Shown: in pieces, positions 19,218-27,383 of the stretch
How the letters are laid out: each line of letters begins with the position of its first letter
How positions within the stretch are numbered: position 1 is the stretch's first letter
Assembly: GCF_006716205.1 (NCBI RefSeq)
Contig: NZ_VFOQ01000003.1
Span: forward strand, 1-64,000
Reading direction: 5' to 3'
Length of the DNA stretch: 64,000 nt
DNA from: Oryzihumus leptocrescens
Lineage (GTDB): Bacteria; Actinomycetota; Actinomycetes; Actinomycetales; Dermatophilaceae
Position numbers and translations under genes: made by a program
Notes under the pieces: model-generated
Database searches by the model: none
The model's input: the letters and a program-made list of their open reading frames with translations, nothing else
Told to the model about the DNA's origin: nothing

Positions 19218-20237
19218 ATGGACACCTTGCTCGCCCCGCTCGAGATCGCCGTCGCATGGATCATGTACGGCTTCCACCAGGGACTGAGCGCCATCGGGCT
19301 GCCCCCTGACTCCGGGTGGACCTGGGCCCTGTCGATCGTCGGGCTGACCGTCGTCATCCGGATCATCCTGATCCCGCTGTTCGTCAAGCAGATCCACGCC
19401 TCGCGCCGGATGCAGCTCATCCAGCCCGAGATGCAGAAGATCCAGAAGAAGTACAAGGGCAAGACCGACCCTGAGTCCCGCCAGGCGATGACCCAGGAGA
19501 CGATGGAGCTGTACAAGCGCACGGGCACCAACCCGTTCAGCTCCTGCCTGCCGATCCTCCTGCAGTCGCCGATCTTCTTCGCCCTGTTCCGCGTGCTGAA
19601 CAACCTCAGCGCCATCGCGCACGGCACCCACGCGCCGATCGGGCCGATCACTCAGCCGGTGGCCGCCCAGGCGGAGGCGTCCACGATCCTCGGCGCGTCG
19701 CTGTCGGACAAGTTCGTCGGCGCACAGACCACCAGCACCCAGATCATCACCGTGGTGCTCATCGTGCTGATGTCCCTCACCACGTTCACCACGCAGCGCC
19801 AGCTGATGATGAAGAACATGCCGGCCACGGCGATGGACAACCCCTTCGCCAAGCAGCAGAAGGTCCTGCTCTACCTGATGCCGCTGTTCTTCGCGATCTC
19901 CGGTGTCAACTTCCCGATCGGTGTCCTGCTCTACTGGCTCACCACCAACCTGTGGTCGATGGGGCAGCAGTTCTACGTCATTCGCCGCATGCCGGCCCCC
20001 GGCTCGCCCGCCGAGAAGGCGCTCGAGGAGCGTCGCCTCAAGAAGGGCCAGGAGCACAAGCGGTTCACCATCCCCGGCCTGCACTCCGAGACCCCCGCGG
20101 CTGAGCCCGTGGTGGAGCCGGAGAAGCCCCGCACCGGCCAGCGCCAGCAGCCCAAGCGCAAGAGCCGGCAGAAGCCGAGCACGGCGCAGGGCGACCCCAA
20201 GGCCCCGGAGGCCTCGGTCGCCGAGCGGGACGCCTGA
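19218..20237 (+). CDS. yidC: Membrane protein insertase YidC
   Basis: 339-residue Oxa1/YidC-family insertase that places newly made proteins in the cytoplasmic membrane. Hydrophobic segments occur near residues 10-28, 32-55 (WALSIVGLTVVIRIILIPLF with the conserved Arg), 108-130, 172-190 and 215-245. The core motif NPFSSCLPILLQSPIFFALF is typical. The C-terminal 75 residues are polar and strongly basic (KRKSRQKP), as in actinobacterial homologues. GAGGA precedes ATG 19218. It is followed by jag. Confidence 0.96.
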   Translation: MDTLLAPLEIAVAWIMYGFHQGLSAIGLPPDSGWTWALSIVGLTVVIRIILIPLFVKQIHASRRMQLIQPEMQKIQKKYKGKTDPESRQAMTQETMELYKRTGTNPFSSCLPILLQSPIFFALFRVLNNLSAIAHGTHAPIGPITQPVAAQAEASTILGASLSDKFVGAQTTSTQIITVVLIVLMSLTTFTTQRQLMMKNMPATAMDNPFAKQQKVLLYLMPLFFAISGVNFPIGVLLYWLTTNLWSMGQQFYVIRRMPAPGSPAEKALEERRLKKGQEHKRFTIPGLHSETPAAEPVVEPEKPRTGQRQQPKRKSRQKPSTAQGDPKAPEASVAERDA

Positions 20238-20348
20238 CGTCCGAGGCCTCGGGCCTCGACCCGCGAGGCTGGCTCCGAGCCATCCTCGCCGCCTTGATCT
20301 GACCCACCCGGGGCCCACGACCCCCGATGCAGCGCAGGAGCACACACG

Positions 20349-20882
20349 ATGACCGAGCAGCAGGAAGCCCAGGCGACCACGGAGGTCGCGGCGCCCGCCA
20401 CGGAGACCGACCGCGTCAAGCAGCTCGAGCGGGAGGGGGAGGTCGCCGCCGACTTCCTCGAGCGCCTGCTCGACATCGCCGACCTCGATGGTGACATCGA
20501 CGTGGACGTTGATGGCGACCGCGCCGCGGTGGCGATCGTCGACTCGGATGAGGGCCGCGTCCCCCGCCGGCTCGTCGGCCAGGACGGCAAGGTCCTCGAC
20601 GCCCTGCAGGAGCTGACCCGGCTCGCGGTTCAGGCCCAGACAGGGGAGCGCAGCCGGCTCATGCTCGACGTGGCCGGTTTCCGCGCCGACCGGCGGGCAG
20701 CCCTGGTGTCCGTCGCCCGCGAAGCCATCGAAGAGGTCCGCGGCTCCGGTGAGCGCAAGGCGCTCGACGCCATGACCGCGTTCGAGCGCAAGGTCGTGCA
20801 CGACGAGGTCGTGGCCGCCGGACTGACCTCCGAGTCCGAGGGCGCCGAGCCCAACCGCCACGTCGTGATCCTCCCGGCCTGA
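20349..20882 (+). CDS. jag: Jag/KhpB-like RNA-binding protein (KH and R3H domains)
   Basis: 177-residue protein. After an acidic leader it has a KH-type region (VDVDGDRAAVAIVDSDEGRV then PRRLVGQDGKVLDALQELTR, carrying the G-x-x-G loop), then an R3H motif (ERSRLMLDVAGFRADRRAAL and the conserved MTAFERKVVHDEV). These SpoIIIJ-associated proteins bind RNA and are co-transcribed with yidC. AGGAG lies 8 nt before ATG 20349. A 30-bp palindrome centred on a parS site begins 33 bp after the stop. Confidence 0.92.
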   Translation: MTEQQEAQATTEVAAPATETDRVKQLEREGEVAADFLERLLDIADLDGDIDVDVDGDRAAVAIVDSDEGRVPRRLVGQDGKVLDALQELTRLAVQAQTGERSRLMLDVAGFRADRRAALVSVAREAIEEVRGSGERKALDAMTAFERKVVHDEVVAAGLTSESEGAEPNRHVVILPA

Positions 20883-20914
20883 CCGGAGAGATCCGGCCCC
20901 GGCCACCCAGCCCC

Positions 20915-20944
20915 GGTGCCCCGTTTCACGTGAAACGGGGCACC
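20915..20944. terminator. 30-bp perfect palindrome downstream of jag, centred on parS
   Basis: The two 15-nt halves (20915-20929 and 20930-20944) are exact reverse complements with no loop. The centre is a perfect parS (20923-20936). The flanking CCCC/GGGG extends it to a hairpin that could terminate jag transcription. The dual role is inference. Confidence 0.6.
20923..20936. promoter_or_regulatory. parS site (perfect core)
   Basis: GTTTCACGTGAAAC, the full 14-bp ParB-binding core, in the jag-rsmG intergenic region about 8 kb from oriC. It is embedded in a longer GC-capped palindrome. Confidence 0.92.
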
Positions 20945-20968
20945 ACGCTTTCCAGAGAGGTTTCGTTC

Positions 20969-21676
20969 GTGAGCACCGCGACCCCGCCCGCGACCCCTGC
21001 CGTTGCAGCCCAGGTCTTCGGAGACCGGCTGCCGCAGGCGGAGGTGTTCACCGCCCTGCTGTCCGACAGCGGGGTCTCGCACGGCCTGGTCGGACCCCGC
21101 GAGGTGCCCCGTCTCTGGGAGCGGCACGTCCTCAACTGTGCCGTGGTTCAGGAAGCCATCCCCGCCGGGGTGCGACTGATCGACGTCGGCTCCGGTGCTG
21201 GGCTGCCCGGTCTCGCCCTGGCCATCGTCCGCCCCGACCTGGACGTGCACCTCGTCGAGCCGATGCTGCGTCGCACCACCTGGCTCGGTGACGCGGTGCA
21301 GGCCATCGGCCTGGACAACGTCACCGTCCACCGCGGCAGGGCCGAGCAGTTCTGGGGCGCCCTCTCGGCCCCGGTGGTGACGGCGCGTGCCGTGGCCCGG
21401 CTGGCGGAGCTGGCCCGCTGGTGCCTTCCCCTTCTGGAGCCCGAGGGCACCTTGCTGGCCCTCAAGGGTGAGAGCGCGCCCGAGGAGCTCGCCGAGGACG
21501 AGGCGGCCGTGCGTGCCGCCGGCGCCGTCTCGGAGGAGGTGCGCTACTACGGCACGGGGGTGCTGGAGCCCCTGACGACCGTGGTCCACGTCCGGATCGG
21601 CGCCACGGTCCCGCGAGGCGTGACAGGGGCCAGCCCCAAGGCGGGCGGTCGGCGCAAGAACCGACGCCGCCGGTAA
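20969..21676 (+). CDS. rsmG: 16S rRNA (guanine-N7) methyltransferase RsmG
   Basis: 235-residue SAM-dependent enzyme methylating G527 (E. coli numbering) of 16S rRNA; its loss gives low-level streptomycin resistance in several bacteria. Motif I reads LIDVGSGAGLPGLALAI, preceded by the family block LWERHVLNCAVVQE, and later ALKGESAPEEL. The C-terminus is basic (GGRRKNRRRR). GTG 20969 with AGAGAGG upstream was chosen; a frame running back through the parS palindrome adds 13 residues without similarity. It lies upstream of parA. Confidence 0.95.
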   Translation: MSTATPPATPAVAAQVFGDRLPQAEVFTALLSDSGVSHGLVGPREVPRLWERHVLNCAVVQEAIPAGVRLIDVGSGAGLPGLALAIVRPDLDVHLVEPMLRRTTWLGDAVQAIGLDNVTVHRGRAEQFWGALSAPVVTARAVARLAELARWCLPLLEPEGTLLALKGESAPEELAEDEAAVRAAGAVSEEVRYYGTGVLEPLTTVVHVRIGATVPRGVTGASPKAGGRRKNRRRR

Positions 21677-21766
21677 CCGTGTCGCGGTGGCTGCGTGACG
21701 GCGGCATGCGGTTGGATGGGGTCAACGGCTGCCACTGGGCGGCCGTTGACGAGGAAGCGGTGACAG

Positions 21767-22894
21767 GTGAGCACGTCGGAGATGACCCGGTCCGGTCTGG
21801 GGTGGCCCGACGGGGAGCGCGAGCCCGACGACAGCCACGGCTTGGGGTGGCCTTCCTCCCACCCCGTTTCACGTGAAACAGAACCTGAGAGCCCGGTGAC
21901 CACTGCCATGCCTGCCCCCTCTGACGCGCGCGTGCCCGTTTCACGTGAAACGGACGCTGAGACCGATGAGCGCGCCGCCCTCGCTGATGCCATCCCGATG
22001 GTCGACGAGGACACGCCTCTGGCCCATCAGGTCGCGATCGACGCGCGGCGGCGGATCTCGCTTGCGGGGAAGAAGTTCCCCAAGCCGTCGACCACGCGGG
22101 TGATGACCGTGTCCAACCAGAAGGGTGGCGTCGGCAAGACGACCACCACGGTCAACATCGCGGCTGCCCTGGCCCAGGCCGGGCTGCGGGTGCTGGTCAT
22201 CGACATCGACCCGCAGGGCAACGCGAGCACCGCTCTGGGCATCGACCACCACGCCGAGGTCCTCAGTGTCTACGACGCCCTCGTCGACAGCACGCCCCTG
22301 GCCGACGTGGTGCAGCCCTGCCCCGACGTCAAGAACCTCTTCTGCGCCCCAGCCACCATTGACCTCGCCGGTGCGGAGATCGAGCTCGTCTCCCTCGTCG
22401 CCCGCGAGACCCGGCTGCAGAAGTCGATCCGCGCCTACATCAACGCCGCTGAGGAGCGGGGGGAGGAGCGGCTCGACTACGTGCTCATCGACTGCCCGCC
22501 GAGCCTGGGCCTGCTGACCGTCAACGCGTTCGTCGCGGCGGACGAGGTCTTCATCCCGATCCAGTGCGAGTACTACGCGCTGGAGGGCCTCTCCCAGCTC
22601 CTGAAGAACATCGAGCTGATCAAGAGCCACCTCAACCCGGGCCTGCACGTGTCGACCATCCTGCTCACGATGTATGACGGCCGGACCCGGCTGTCCGCGC
22701 AGGTCGCCGACGAGGTGCGGGAGCACTTCCCGCAGCAGACCCTCAAGACCACGGTGCCCCGCTCGGTGCGCATCTCCGAGGCCCCCAGCCACGGAGAGAC
22801 GGTCATGACCTACGACCCGACCAGCAGTGGAGCACTGTCCTACCTCGAGGCCGCCGGCGAGCTGGCAGACCGCGGGGTCGCCGCCGCCCACTAG
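21767..22894 (+). CDS. parA: Chromosome partitioning ATPase ParA
   Basis: 375-residue Walker-type ATPase that segregates ParB-parS complexes. The deviant Walker [13 protein letters not shown] is at about 122-133; [23 protein letters not shown] and [13 protein letters not shown] are canonical. The N-terminal 105 residues are a long polar extension compared with the minimal family; two perfect parS sites lie within its codons and each encodes V-S-R-E-T. GTG 21767 is the likely start, with a GGAAG site; ATG 21910, downstream of the first parS, is a possible alternative. parB follows after 71 bp. Confidence 0.96.
   Translation: MSTSEMTRSGLGWPDGEREPDDSHGLGWPSSHPVSRETEPESPVTTAMPAPSDARVPVSRETDAETDERAALADAIPMVDEDTPLAHQVAIDARRRISLAGKKFPKPSTTRVMTVSNQKGGVGKTTTTVNIAAALAQAGLRVLVIDIDPQGNASTALGIDHHAEVLSVYDALVDSTPLADVVQPCPDVKNLFCAPATIDLAGAEIELVSLVARETRLQKSIRAYINAAEERGEERLDYVLIDCPPSLGLLTVNAFVAADEVFIPIQCEYYALEGLSQLLKNIELIKSHLNPGLHVSTILLTMYDGRTRLSAQVADEVREHFPQQTLKTTVPRSVRISEAPSHGETVMTYDPTSSGALSYLEAAGELADRGVAAAH
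21866..21879. promoter_or_regulatory. parS site (perfect core) inside parA
   Basis: GTTTCACGTGAAAC followed by A, inside the 5' extension of parA, where it encodes VSRET. Confidence 0.9.
21938..21951. promoter_or_regulatory. parS site (perfect core) inside parA
   Basis: Second perfect GTTTCACGTGAAAC in the parA 5' region, 72 bp after the previous one and in the same reading phase, again encoding VSRET. Confidence 0.9.
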
Positions 22895-22965
22895 GGTGTC
22901 CCGGCAGCGTCACCGGAGCGGCGCCGCCGCTTCGTCTATGTGTTGTGGAGAGAGGGCTTGGTTCG

Positions 22966-24123
22966 ATGAGTGAGAAGAGGCGCGCGTTGGGCCGTGGGCT
23001 GGGCGCGTTGATTCCCAGCACGCCCGCCGGTGACGGCAACCGCCCGGTGGACGTGTTCTTCAAGGACAACTCCGCCACGGCGACGATCACCATCGACGCC
23101 CCCCGTGACCCGGCCGCCGTGGCCGACGAAGGTTTCACGGGAAACGCTGACGGCCCGGCCGGGGGCGACGAGGCCGCCGCCGCAGGTGAGGCGACCACCG
23201 ATGGTTTCACGGGAAACATCGAGCCCCAGCAGGCCGTGGCCGACGACCTCGCTCCTGTGCCCGGCGCCCGCTTCGCCGAGCTGCCGGTCCGTTCGATCCG
23301 CCCCAACCCCAGGCAGCCGCGCCAGGTCTTCGACGAGGAGGACATGGCCGAGCTGGTGCACAGCATCCGAGAGATCGGTGTGCTGCAGCCGGTTGTCGTG
23401 CGGGCCATCCCGGCGGAGGAGCAGGCGCTCGACGCCGAGACGGCTCCCGAGGGCAGCATCGCTCCGCAGTTCGAGCTCATCATGGGCGAGCGTCGCTGGC
23501 GGGCGACCCAGGAGGCCGGCCTCGAGACGATCCCGGCCATCGTCAAGGACACCAAGGACGACGACCTGCTCCGGGATGCGCTCCTGGAGAACCTGCACCG
23601 CAGCCAGCTGAACGCCCTGGAGGAGGCGGCGGCCTACCAGCAGCTGCTCGACGACTTCGGCTGCACGCACGACCAGCTCGCCGGTCGGATTGGGCGCTCC
23701 CGCCCGCAGATCTCGAACACCCTGCGCCTGCTCAAGCTCCCGCCGCTGGTCGCCCGACGCGTTGCAGCGGGAGTCCTCAGCGCCGGCCACGCCCGGGCGC
23801 TTCTGGCGCTGTCGGACGCGGCGGCCATGGAGCGGCTGGCCCAGCGGATCGTGGCGGAGGGGCTGTCCGTCCGCAACGTCGAGGAGATCGTGGCTCTCGG
23901 TGGCGACGAGGCGCCGCGCCCGGCTCGCCGCCCCCGGGCGGGCAACCGGCACCCGCAGCTCGACGACCTCGCGGCTCGGCTCTCTGACCGGTTCGACACC
24001 CGCGTGTCCATCGCGCTCGGTCAGCGCAAGGGCAAGCTGACGGTCGAGTTCGCGTCCATGGACGACCTCAACCGGATCATCGACCTGCTCGGGACGCCGG
24101 GGGAGGACGTCAGCGAGAGCTGA
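22966..24123 (+). CDS. parB: Chromosome partitioning protein ParB
   Basis: 385-residue CTPase/DNA-binding protein that spreads from parS. The N-terminal [14 protein letters not shown] is the ParA-interacting motif. The ParB/Srx domain begins near [20 protein letters not shown] and includes GERRWRA and [15 protein letters not shown] helix-turn-helix lies around [20 protein letters not shown], and the C-terminus forms the dimerisation domain. The acidic insert at residues 50-95 contains two GFTGN repeats, each encoded by a one-mismatch parS (GTTTCACGGGAAAC). ATG 22966 follows GAGAGGG. It ends before a long terminator facing the Ddl-like gene. Confidence 0.96.
   Translation: MSEKRRALGRGLGALIPSTPAGDGNRPVDVFFKDNSATATITIDAPRDPAAVADEGFTGNADGPAGGDEAAAAGEATTDGFTGNIEPQQAVADDLAPVPGARFAELPVRSIRPNPRQPRQVFDEEDMAELVHSIREIGVLQPVVVRAIPAEEQALDAETAPEGSIAPQFELIMGERRWRATQEAGLETIPAIVKDTKDDDLLRDALLENLHRSQLNALEEAAAYQQLLDDFGCTHDQLAGRIGRSRPQISNTLRLLKLPPLVARRVAAGVLSAGHARALLALSDAAAMERLAQRIVAEGLSVRNVEEIVALGGDEAPRPARRPRAGNRHPQLDDLAARLSDRFDTRVSIALGQRKGKLTVEFASMDDLNRIIDLLGTPGEDVSES
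23132..23145. promoter_or_regulatory. parS-like site in parB (one mismatch)
   Basis: GTTTCACGGGAAAC differs from parS at one central position. It is in frame, encoding part of GFTGN. Confidence 0.5.
23204..23217. promoter_or_regulatory. parS-like site in parB (one mismatch)
   Basis: Second identical copy of GTTTCACGGGAAAC, 72 bp after the first, the same interval as between the two perfect sites in parA. Confidence 0.5.
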
Positions 24124-24134
24124 CCCCAGCCCAG

Positions 24135-24181
24135 AAACGCCGGAGGGCGGTCCCGATGATCGGGACCGCCCTCCGGCGTTT
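24135..24181. terminator. Bidirectional terminator between parB and the Ddl-like gene
   Basis: 22-bp perfect arms (24135-24156 and 24160-24181) with a 3-nt loop, starting AAACGCCGG and ending CCGGCGTTT, so that both strands end in T residues. It lies between convergent genes. Confidence 0.92.
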
Positions 24182-24191
24182 CACGTGGAAC
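24178..24191. promoter_or_regulatory. parS-like site (one mismatch)
   Basis: GTTTCACGTGGAAC differs from parS at one position and overlaps the last bases of the parB terminator. Confidence 0.5.
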
Positions 24192-24202
24192 CAGACCAGA
24201 CC

Positions 24203-25144
24203 TCAGTCGGACTGGGCCCGCCGCACCAGTGCGGCATACGTGGCGGCAGCCTCGAGCCCGGCAGCCTCGAGCGCCATCGGCAGGAGCGAGGTCTCGGTCA
24301 TCCCCGGCGAGCTGTTGGCTTCGAGGAACCACGGCTTGCCGGACTCGTCGACGATGAGGTCGACCCGCGAGAGGTGGCGGTGGCCGAGCACCGCGTAGAC
24401 GATGAGTGCCGCCTCGGAGGCCGCAGCGGAGGCCTCGGGGGACAGGCGTGCCGGGGTGAAGAACTCGGTCTCGCCCGCGGTGTAGCGCGCGTCGTAGGAG
24501 TAGACACCACTGTCCGGCACGATCTCCACGGCTGGAAGCGCCTGGGGCAGGCCATCGTGGTCCTCCACGATCGACACCGCCACCTCGGTGCCGGACACAT
24601 AGCGCTCGATGAGGGCGATATCACCGTAGGCATAGGCAGCCACCATCGCCGAAGGAAGCTCCGCGGCCGAGCGGACGATCGTCAGGCCCAGGGCCGATCC
24701 TCCGCGGGCGGGCTTCACGGCGAGCGGCAGCCCGAGCGAGCCCACCACGGCGTCCAGCACGCCGGTGCTGCCCAGCTCGCGGAACGTGGCATGGGAGAGG
24801 GCGACGCCAGCCGGGGTGGCCACCCCGGCCTGCTCGACCAGCGCCTTGGCCACGGGCTTGTCCCACGTCAGCCGGCACGAGGCGGGACGCGCGCCGACGT
24901 AGCGAACACCCAGCGTCTCCAACACGTCTCGCAGGGCACCGTCCTCTCCGGTGGCGCCATGCAGGACGGGCCAGACGACGTCGGGAGCCTGGCTGCGCAG
25001 GGTCTCCAGCAGCCCGGAGTCCACGTCGCGGACCTGGGCCTCGCAGCCGGCGCGACCGAGTGCCTCGGCCACGCGGCGGCCCGAGCGCAGGGAGACGTCG
25101 CGTTCGTGGCTCAGGCCACCGGCCAGGACGAGCACGTGGCTCAT
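24203..25144 (-). CDS. D-alanine-D-alanine ligase-like ATP-grasp protein
   Basis: 313-residue ATP-grasp enzyme of the Ddl family, expected to join two amino acids (classically D-Ala) for peptidoglycan. N-terminal LVLAGGLSHERDVSLRSGR is the Ddl start; VVWPVLHGATGEDGALRDVL, LPLAVKPARGGSALGLTIV (ATP-binding Lys), LIERYVSGTEVAVSIV and the C-terminal FLEANSSPGMTETSLLPMA are conserved. At 313 residues it is near the short Ddl type. Because actinobacteria usually carry a second ddl elsewhere, the exact substrate is uncertain. It lies 85 bp downstream of the aminotransferase, on the same strand. Confidence 0.88.
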   Translation of the reverse strand: MSHVLVLAGGLSHERDVSLRSGRRVAEALGRAGCEAQVRDVDSGLLETLRSQAPDVVWPVLHGATGEDGALRDVLETLGVRYVGARPASCRLTWDKPVAKALVEQAGVATPAGVALSHATFRELGSTGVLDAVVGSLGLPLAVKPARGGSALGLTIVRSAAELPSAMVAAYAYGDIALIERYVSGTEVAVSIVEDHDGLPQALPAVEIVPDSGVYSYDARYTAGETEFFTPARLSPEASAAASEAALIVYAVLGHRHLSRVDLIVDESGKPWFLEANSSPGMTETSLLPMALEAAGLEAAATYAALVRRAQSD

Positions 25145-25229
25145 GCAGGGGTCCTCACAGTTGACGGAGCAGGAGCGGGCATCGAGGCTTGGCGATGCCA
25201 AGGCGGCGGCCCATATATCACCGGGAGCA

Positions 25230-26537
25230 TCAGGACAGGTCGGGTGAGGGGAACTGCACCCGGGCCGCGGAGGTGTCCGAGGTGACCGATGCGTCATACG
25301 GGCCGAAGGTCTCGAGGAGCTCGAGCTCGGCCTGGACGACCCCGGCGAAGCGGCGCACGCCCTCCCGGATCCGGTCCGGGTCGGGGTAGCAGTAGGAGAG
25401 TCGAACGTGTTGGTGCCCGGTGCCGTCGGCGAAGAACGCGGTGCCCGGGACATAGGCGACCCGCTCGGTGACGGCACGCGGCAGCATGGCCTTGGCGTTG
25501 ACGCCCTCGGGCAGGGTCAGCCAGACGTAGAACCCGCCGTCGGGGTGGGTCCAGCGTGCCTGCGGGAGCTGGGCGGTGAGGGCGTCCACCATCGCGTCAC
25601 GACGCTCCCGGTAGAGCTCGCGGTAGACCTTGATCTGGGCGCGCCAGTCGCTGGTGGCCAGGTAGGTCGAGACCGTCATCTGCGCGTAGGCCGAGGGGCA
25701 CAGGATCGCCGACTCGCTGGCGAGGACGAGCTTCTCGCGCACCGCGTGGGGGGCCAACGCCCAGCCGACGCGCAGGCCGGGGGCGAAAGTCTTGGAGAAG
25801 GAGCCGAGGTAGACCACGCCCTCCTCGGAGGCGGCCCGCATCGCCGGGTAGGGCTCCCGGTCGAACCCGAGCAGCCCGTAGGGGTTGTCCTCGAGCACGA
25901 GGATGCCGTGTCGCTGGCAGATGTCGAGCACCTGAGGGCGGCGCTCCAGGGACAGGGTGACGCCGGCGGGGTTGTGGAAGTTCGGCACGGAGTACAGGAA
26001 CTTGATCCGCCGACCCTGCGCCTGCAGCGCCTGGATCGTCTCCTCGAGGGCGTGGGGGACCAGCCCGTCCGCGTCGCTGGCGACGTGGACCACGTCCGCC
26101 TGGTACGCGGAGAACACGCCCAGGGCGCCGACGTAGCTCGGGGCCTCGGCGAGGACGACGTCGCCGGGGTCGATGAAGATGCGCGTCACGAGGTCCAGGG
26201 CCTGCTGGGAGCCCGTGGTGACGACGATGTCGTCGGGGTGTGCGGAGATCCCCTCGAGCGCCATGACCTCCAGGATCTGCTCGCGCAGCCGGGGGTCGCC
26301 CTGGCCCGAGCCGTACTGCAGCGCGGTCAGGCCCTCGGTGGCCAGCATCCGTTGCACCGTCTCGGCGACGGTGTCCATCGGCAGCGCCGACAAGTAGGGC
26401 ATGCCACCGGCCAGGGAGACGACCTCAGGCCGGGACGCGACTGCGAACAGGGCGCGGATCTCGGAGGCGGTCATCCCGGCGGTGCGCTGGGCATACGACT
26501 GCTTCCAGGGGTCAAGGCGCGAACCCTGCTCGGTCAC
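25230..26537 (-). CDS. PLP-dependent class I aminotransferase (2-aminoadipate type)
   Basis: 435-residue fold-type I aminotransferase. Landmarks are LQYGSGQGDPRLREQI, TTGSQQALDLVTRIFIDPGD, SVPNFHNPAGVT, LEDNPYGLLGF and the PLP Lys in YLGSFSKTFAPGLRVGW; Arg in VRLSYC binds the substrate carboxylate. The pattern is that of 2-aminoadipate/LysN-like and MocR-catalytic-type enzymes. GTG 26537 has GAGGAGG 7 nt upstream. A gene of this type next to parB and a Ddl-like ligase is recurrent in actinobacteria; a joint role in wall amino-acid supply is inference. Confidence 0.9.
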   Translation of the reverse strand: MTEQGSRLDPWKQSYAQRTAGMTASEIRALFAVASRPEVVSLAGGMPYLSALPMDTVAETVQRMLATEGLTALQYGSGQGDPRLREQILEVMALEGISAHPDDIVVTTGSQQALDLVTRIFIDPGDVVLAEAPSYVGALGVFSAYQADVVHVASDADGLVPHALEETIQALQAQGRRIKFLYSVPNFHNPAGVTLSLERRPQVLDICQRHGILVLEDNPYGLLGFDREPYPAMRAASEEGVVYLGSFSKTFAPGLRVGWALAPHAVREKLVLASESAILCPSAYAQMTVSTYLATSDWRAQIKVYRELYRERRDAMVDALTAQLPQARWTHPDGGFYVWLTLPEGVNAKAMLPRAVTERVAYVPGTAFFADGTGHQHVRLSYCYPDPDRIREGVRRFAGVVQAELELLETFGPYDASVTSDTSAARVQFPSPDLS

Positions 26538-26674
26538 GTGCGGCCTCCTCACCGTGCGCGCGGAATGCGATCCTCGGGGAAGGACCAGACGGTATTCCGC
26601 GCCGTCCGGTCGCGTGGTAGGGAGTCTCCCATGCAGATCGCCACAGGCGAGCGACCGTCTCGCGAACGGGACAT

Positions 26675-26688
26675 GTTTCACATGAAAC
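26675..26688. promoter_or_regulatory. parS-like site (one mismatch)
   Basis: GTTTCACATGAAAC, one change from parS, in the divergent region between the aminotransferase and the GNAT gene. Confidence 0.5.
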
Positions 26689-26731
26689 CCGTGATGCGCC
26701 TGTGCCCTCGCGTCCCCCGGCCCGGCCGGCC

Positions 26732-27376
26732 ATGAGCGGCCGGGAGGTCCTCTCGCTCACCCTGGACCGGGTGGGTGACCTGCCGGAGCCGTGCGCGACG
26801 TGCATCTTCTGGGAGCTCGACCCCGTGCTGGCCGCCCGCGCGATGCGCGAGGGTGACCCCGAGCTGGACAAGGAGGCGTGGCTGTCGGCCGCACTGCTCG
26901 AGTGGGGCAGCGTCGGGCGGATCGCCTACGTCGACGACCAGCCGGCGGGCTACCTGACGTACGCACCGCCGCGGCTGGTGCCTCGTGCTGCCGCGTTCCC
27001 CACCGCGCCCGTGGGCGCCGACGCGATCCTGCTGATGACGGCGCGGGTGCTCCCGGAGTTCCAGGGCCAGGGGCTGGGCCGGATGCTGGTCCAGGGGGCG
27101 GCCAAGGACGTGATGCGGCGGGGCATCCGTGCGATGGAGGCCTTTGGCCAGCGCCGGGTGGCAGCCGAGGAGGGGGCCCAGATGCGCTCGTGCATCGTGC
27201 CGGCGGACTACCTCAGCGCCGTGGGGTTCAAGACCGTGCGGGACCACAAGCAGTTCCCCCGCATGCGCCTGGACCTGCGCACGGCGCTGTCGTGGCGCGA
27301 GGACATGGAGCAGGTGGTCGAACGGCTGATCGCCCAGGTGCGGGCGCCGGTGCTCACGACCGGGCAGCGCGCCTGA
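26732..27376 (+). CDS. GNAT family N-acetyltransferase
   Basis: 214-residue acetyltransferase-fold protein. The acetyl-CoA loop is RVLPEFQGQGLGRMLVQGAA; the N-terminus carries a Cys-containing ATCIFWELDP segment, seen in the homologue that neighbours cwlM in mycobacteria (Rv3916c-like position). No ribosome site precedes ATG 26732, and GTG 26702 is also in frame. Its substrate is unknown. It converges on cwlM, 7 bp apart. Confidence 0.82.
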   Translation: MSGREVLSLTLDRVGDLPEPCATCIFWELDPVLAARAMREGDPELDKEAWLSAALLEWGSVGRIAYVDDQPAGYLTYAPPRLVPRAAAFPTAPVGADAILLMTARVLPEFQGQGLGRMLVQGAAKDVMRRGIRAMEAFGQRRVAAEEGAQMRSCIVPADYLSAVGFKTVRDHKQFPRMRLDLRTALSWREDMEQVVERLIAQVRAPVLTTGQRA

Positions 27377-27383
27377 GTCTCGG

